DNA of 64,000 nucleotides, taken from the NCBI RefSeq assembly GCF_002385225.1, contig NZ_DGDC01000033.1:1-64000 (forward strand), given 5' to 3'. The position numbers and the translations under genes are program-made. Each line of letters starts with the position of its first letter. Position 1 is the stretch's first letter. The notes under the pieces were generated by a model, which saw only the letters and a program-made list of their open reading frames with translations, was not told where the DNA came from and ran no database searches. Shown here piece after piece: positions 62,567 to 64,000 of the stretch. The DNA is from Psychrobacter sp. UBA3962 (lineage in GTDB: Bacteria; Pseudomonadota; Gammaproteobacteria; Pseudomonadales; Moraxellaceae).

Positions 62567-62594
62567 ATTATATACTAAAAAAAATCAATTGCAA
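62567..62594 (-). promoter_or_regulatory. Sigma-70 promoter candidate for the fimbrial operon
   Basis: On the minus strand, TTGCAA (62594-62589) and a perfect TATAAT (62572-62567) are separated by 16 bp. Transcription would start near 62560 and leave an untranslated leader of about 340 nt before the pilin start. The spacer is a T-rich run. Confidence 0.5.
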
Positions 62595-63365
62595 GTTATT
62601 TTAGTATCTCTTATGTGTAAATAAGTAAAAAAATTCATCAAAACTAAAAAATTATTTAAAAATTAATTACTTACCACATCAAATTTTTTGCTTATCCCCA
62701 CGTAAAATTAGACTAATTTTTACAGTACTACATAAAAATACAAACGCTGTAATCCAATAACTACCTGGGTTTAATTAAATTATGCTCGCTTATACTCAGT
62801 TTATCAACTGCCAAAGCATGAAAAAAAATTCTTCTGCCAAAAGAAAATATTTATAGGTTATATGCTGCTAAATTAAAAACCTTCCAACATACATCTTTTT
62901 TCAACATTCTCAGAATTTAGTTCAGTTTATCTTATTGATAATTGAAATAAGCAATAACAATCATTGAGCTATCATATTATCTATATGGGGTCAATATCCA
63001 ATAAAACAACTAGACTAAGCCTATAGGGTTATTGATTAATAGAAGTAAGATAGGTATAGACTGCTAATAACATATTACTATTCCCCTACGTTAACTTATC
63101 TTTATCTGGAAAATTTCTTTAAGACTACTGGCTCTAGTAAATAAAATTAGATTAAATCCTAATAGCAGACATTTGCCTGTTTTTTTCTTCAACTTCATTT
63201 ATACGCCTAAAATTCAGAAAAACAAAGCTTTTATAAAACATTTATTGTTAATTTAAATATTTACAGGATTAATAGAGATCCAAATCCTTATTGGCTATAC
63301 CTTTGACAATAGGTAATTTTTTATAAAAAAATAAAAAAACCTTTGCTTGTTCTATATTTATGTCT

Positions 63366-63406
63366 AATAAAAAAACTCAAGACAACCTAAAAGGTCATCT
63401 TGAGTT
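63366..63406 (-). terminator. Rho-independent terminator after the acidic repeat protein
   Basis: A 10-bp stem AAACTCAAGA/TCTTGAGTTT extended by a 3-bp pair after a small internal loop is followed on the minus strand by seven T residues. It begins about 45 bp past the stop codon. Confidence 0.82.
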
Positions 63407-63449
63407 TAGTAGTAACTATTTAAGTTAAGCGATTTAAAGATACAGCTTA

Positions 63450-64000
63450 TTATTCACCCTGTAGTAGGTCAATCATGCCTTGATATTTGTCTTTCTTAGC
63501 TTCAATCTTACTACGCTCTTCTTCAGCATTATCTACAGGCTCTTCTGATTCTTCTACTTTTTTATCAAAAGCGCTTAACTCTGTTTCTGCTGCATTTAAA
63601 AGCTTAGTAAGCATCATTCCCAAAGCTTTTTCTGAAACATCATGAGTCATGTTAGAGGCTTCAGAAGCAAAATCTTCTTTTAGCTTAGCTGCCCATTGGT
63701 AAAGATTAGCAATCGATGCACTGTGCTTGTCTTCTTTTTCAGACTCTTCAGAGCTGTCTTTTTCAGAAGTTTTATCTTTCTTGTCAGAATCATCAGAATC
63801 TGTTTTTTCTTCATCAACGGTTTCATCTGACTCAGTTTTTTTGTCTTTGTCTGACATAAATTCATCTTTTAGCTTGGTCGCCCATTGATAGATATTGGCA
63901 ATCGCAGCCGTATACTTGTCTTTATTCGAACCTTCTTGCTTAGACTCATCTTCCGAATCATCTTCGTCAGATCTGTCTTCATCTTCTTCTGAATTAGATT
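63450..64000 (-). CDS. Acidic protein with internal repeats, 5' end outside the window
   Basis: The frame is open from the stop at 63450 up to and past the window's right edge, so the protein is partial. Two copies of one segment are seen: AAIANIYQWATKLKDEF, encoded near 63858-63920, and ASIANLYQWAAKLKEDF, encoded near 63671-63720. Each follows a stretch rich in Asp, Glu, Ser and Lys. An ATG at 63857 (MSDKDKK) is only an internal codon in this frame. The C terminus is coiled-coil-like (AEEERSKIEAKKDKYQGM). No signal peptide or known domain is seen. The function is unknown. Confidence 0.7.
   Translation of the reverse strand, partial: SNSEEDEDRSDEDDSEDESKQEGSNKDKYTAAIANIYQWATKLKDEFMSDKDKKTESDETVDEEKTDSDDSDKKDKTSEKDSSEESEKEDKHSASIANLYQWAAKLKEDFASEASNMTHDVSEKALGMMLTKLLNAAETELSAFDKKVEESEEPVDNAEEERSKIEAKKDKYQGMIDLLQGE

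Larger units (their letters stand above)
62286..63449. other. AT-rich gene-free region upstream of the fimbrial operon
   Basis: About 1.16 kb without an open frame of note, strongly AT-rich. It carries the candidate fimbrial promoter and the terminator of the acidic protein gene. No insertion sequence or remnant gene was recognised. Confidence 0.55.

Noticed and set aside
1..64000. CRISPR arrays, insertion sequences, prophage or toxin-antitoxin modules
   Set aside because: No regular repeat-spacer array, transposase, integrase or phage structural gene was seen in either strand.

Overview
The window looks like a chromosomal segment of a gammaproteobacterium of the family Moraxellaceae, most like Psychrobacter. 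This is an inference from protein character, moderate A+T content, AT-rich gaps and gene order; no rRNA or species marker is present. No insertion sequence, prophage or CRISPR array was seen.

Layout. Positions 1-9500 hold prmC, an AmpG-type permease, a CysB-type LysR regulator, a luciferase-like oxidoreductase, two paralogous small secreted proteins, an AEC permease and mnmG. Positions 9500-20100 hold a pair of M16 peptidases (one catalytic, one without the zinc motif), two envelope lipoprotein candidates, rodA, a two-gene unit of a radical SAM DNA-modification/repair type protein and its usual partner, and a glycosyltransferase. Positions 20400-24700 hold a membrane-anchored endonuclease/exonuclease/phosphatase-fold protein, asd and a sodium-dependent NSS transporter. 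Positions 24800-38200 form the long minus-strand envelope and translation cluster rimO, pyrH, frr, uppS, cdsA, dxr, rseP, bamA, lpxD, fabZ, lpxA. It resembles the classical proteobacterial order but has no skp between bamA and lpxD and no lpxB after lpxA. Positions 38600-41800 hold ntrBC, preceded by a well-spaced sigma-54 promoter candidate. Then come tRNA-Leu(UAG), a protein-kinase-like protein, a DUF815 ATPase, RNase Z, a MaoC-type protein, purA, hisZ, a DUF2237 protein, corA, a PsiE-like protein and folD.

Positions 53000-64000 are the accessory-looking part. A structured, gene-free 1 kb region precedes an SSS-family sodium symporter, which is followed by a 43-residue single-pass membrane protein. 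Next are tRNA-Cys and tRNA-Leu(UAA), a 5'-truncated yedE-like remnant, a complete four-gene chaperone-usher fimbrial operon on the minus strand, a gene-free AT-rich 1.2 kb, and an acidic repeat protein that runs off the right edge.

The genes form several working sets: envelope biogenesis (UppS, CdsA, Dxr, RseP, BamA, LpxD, FabZ, LpxA, RodA, AmpG, M15 peptidase), translation and tRNA modification (PrmC, MnmG, RimO, Frr, RNase Z, tRNAs), nitrogen control (NtrBC) and surface adhesion (fimbriae). Coordinates of starts were adjusted where an internal start has a clearly better ribosome binding site or fits the family better. All calls are from reading the sequence; no database search was run.
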